Assembly (NCBI GenBank): GCA_001766965.1
Contig: MEKM01000076.1
Span: forward strand, 1-6,495
Length of the DNA: 6,495 nucleotides
Source: Acidobacteria bacterium RIFCSPHIGHO2_01_FULL_67_28
Lineage (GTDB): Bacteria > Acidobacteriota > Terriglobia > Acidiferrales > 2-02-FULL-67-57
Reading direction: 5' to 3'
Positions 5,262 to 6,495 of the stretch are shown piece by piece. Numbering within the stretch: the stretch's first letter is position 1; the number at the start of each line of letters is the position of its first letter. The notes under the pieces were generated by a model. The model was not told the origin of the DNA and did no database searches. It saw only the letters and a program-made list of their open reading frames with translations. The translations under genes were made by a program, and so were the position numbers.

Positions 5262-6495
5262 CTAGTTCAGCATCGGAGTGGGTTCCAGGACGGGCCGGAA
5301 GCCCAGCCGATCGTTTTCCACGATCACTTCCAGCGTCGCCGGGGGTTGCACCTGGCCGGTAATCAGCCCTTCGGAGAGGGGGTCCTCGATGTGCTTTTGC
5401 AAGGCGCGACGCAGCGGCCGGGCCCCGTAGCTGCGGTCGGTGCAGGTTTTTTCCAGCACCCAGGCGCGGGCTTCGGCGGTCATTTGCAGAGCGACGCCGC
5501 GGTGGGCCACGGTCTGGTTGATCTGGTCCACCAGCAGGTCCACGATGCGCAGCAGGTCGTCGTCGCCCAGGGCGTTGAAGACGATGACTTCGTCCAGCCG
5601 GTTCAGGAACTCCGGGTTGAAGACGCGCTTGACCTCGCTCATGATCATTTCCTGCGCCTTCTGCTCGGTCTGCTCCTCGCTGGGCGCGGTGAAGCCCATC
5701 CCGGCCTTCTTTTGCAGGAAGCGGGCGCCGATGTTGGAGGTCATGATGAGGGTGGTGTTCTTGAAGTCGACGGTGGTGCCCAGGCCGTCGGTCAACTGCC
5801 CGTCCTCGAACACCTGCAGCAGGATGTTGAAGATGTCGGGGTGGGCCTTCTCGATTTCATCGAGCAGGATGACGGAATAGGGCGAGCGGCGCACCCGCTC
5901 GGTCAGCTGGCCCCCTTCCTCGTAGCCCACGTAGCCCGGGGGCGAGCCGATGAGCTTCGACACCGCGTGCTTCTCCATGTACTCCGACATGTCGAAGCGG
6001 ATGAGCGACTTCTCGCTGCCGAACAAAAACGCCGCCAGCCGCCGCGCCACTTCCGTCTTGCCCACCCCCGTGGGCCCCAGGAAGAGGAACGAGCCCACCG
6101 GCCGCCCCGGCGCCTTCAGCCCGGCGCGGCTGCGGCGGACGGCGTGGGCCAGGGCGGTGATGGCCGTGTCCTGGCTGATGATGAAGCGGTGCATCTCCCC
6201 CTCGATGCGCATCAGCTTGGCCATCTCCTCTTCCTTGATGGAGGTGACCGGGATGCCCGTCCAGCGGGCCACTACCTCTTCGATGTCCTCGCGGCCCACC
6301 ACCCCGCTGATGGATTCGTCCAGGTTCAGCTTCTCCCGCAGCTGCCGCAGCTTCTCCCGCTCCTTGCGCTCTTCGTCCGAGTAGAAGCGGGCCTTCTCGA
6401 ACTCGTGGTTGGCGATGGCGGTTTCCATCCGGTGGGTGATGAACTTGACCCGCTTCTGGATCTCGGTGACCTCGTCGGGCAGGGTGCTCTGGCGG
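5262..6495 (-). CDS. clpC: ClpC-type ATP-dependent Clp protease ATP-binding subunit, C-terminal part (N-terminus cut by window edge)
   Basis: Clp/Hsp100 AAA+ unfoldase that threads substrates into ClpP in the cytoplasm. The visible 410 codons start mid-gene; the ATG at 6428 is internal, and the frame is open with family sequence to the edge. Visible residues 1-65 belong to the middle (UVR/M) region (FEKARFYSDEERKEREKL). The D1-D2 linker VARWTGIPV is at 75-83. The D2 AAA+ module follows, with Walker A GPTGVGKT (140-147), pore loop GYVGYEEGG (187-195), Walker B ILLDE (209-213), sensor-1 region TSN (252-254), NPEFLNRLDE with the arginine finger (300), and sensor-2 GAR (357-359). AGMGF (264-268) sits where ClpC/ClpA carry the ClpP-binding [IVL]G[FL] loop, which ClpB lacks. 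That favours ClpC over the disaggregase ClpB. A short tail ends PTPMLN, and bamA follows 72 nt later. Confidence 0.9.
   Translation of the reverse strand, partial: RQSTLPDEVTEIQKRVKFITHRMETAIANHEFEKARFYSDEERKEREKLRQLREKLNLDESISGVVGREDIEEVVARWTGIPVTSIKEEEMAKLMRIEGEMHRFIISQDTAITALAHAVRRSRAGLKAPGRPVGSFLFLGPTGVGKTEVARRLAAFLFGSEKSLIRFDMSEYMEKHAVSKLIGSPPGYVGYEEGGQLTERVRRSPYSVILLDEIEKAHPDIFNILLQVFEDGQLTDGLGTTVDFKNTTLIMTSNIGARFLQKKAGMGFTAPSEEQTEQKAQEMIMSEVKRVFNPEFLNRLDEVIVFNALGDDDLLRIVDLLVDQINQTVAHRGVALQMTAEARAWVLEKTCTDRSYGARPLRRALQKHIEDPLSEGLITGQVQPPATLEVIVENDRLGFRPVLEPTPMLN

Noticed and set aside
5262..6495. Assignment of the AAA+ gene as clpB
   Set aside because: The middle region is short and UVR-like rather than the long ClpB coiled coil. 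The AGMGF segment matches the position of the ClpP-binding loop of ClpC/ClpA. Final proof needs the N-terminal half outside the window.

Overview
The window is a G+C-rich chromosomal segment in which every recognisable gene lies on the minus strand, so transcription runs from high to low coordinates. In that order it holds the 3' part of a clpC-type AAA+ chaperone gene (6495-5262), bamA (5189-2358), an ompH/skp-type periplasmic chaperone gene (2206-1547), rimP (1424-966) and the 5' part of nusA (954-1). BamA and OmpH imply a diderm (Gram-negative) cell. A ClpC-type unfoldase in a diderm, the enlarged BamA, and an ompH gene that is not followed by lpxD/fabZ/lpxA argue against Gammaproteobacteria. 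Acidobacteriota or a related deep-branching diderm phylum is my best guess, but it is an inference from style and gene order, not a database match.

There are two functional blocks. The first is envelope and protein quality control. ClpC unfolds cytoplasmic proteins for ClpP, BamA folds beta-barrel proteins into the outer membrane, and OmpH/Skp holds unfolded outer-membrane proteins in the periplasm on their way to BamA. The second is the conserved rimP-nusA start of the translation/transcription operon (normally followed by infB and rbfA, outside this window). RimP matures the 30S subunit and NusA tunes RNA polymerase pausing and termination.

The intergenic spaces are short but structured. 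Between bamA and ompH there is a perfect 16-bp inverted repeat starting at the bamA stop codon, followed by a near-consensus sigma70-type promoter (TTGACC, 18 bp, TATAAT) and a good Shine-Dalgarno for ompH. Between ompH and rimP there is a large 7+6 bp hairpin without a U-tract, then an extended -10 promoter (TGCTATACT). After that comes a compact intrinsic terminator (7-bp stem, GCGA loop, six T's) that lies inside the short predicted leader of rimP-nusA. This terminator, downstream of the likely promoter of the operon encoding NusA, is the most interesting feature; it suggests attenuation, possibly autoregulated by NusA.

No mobile element, CRISPR array, tRNA, rRNA or clearly novel gene system was seen. 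The long plus-strand open frames, including a 973-codon one opposite bamA, are explained as in-register shadows of the real genes. No gene-free stretch exceeds about 150 bases.
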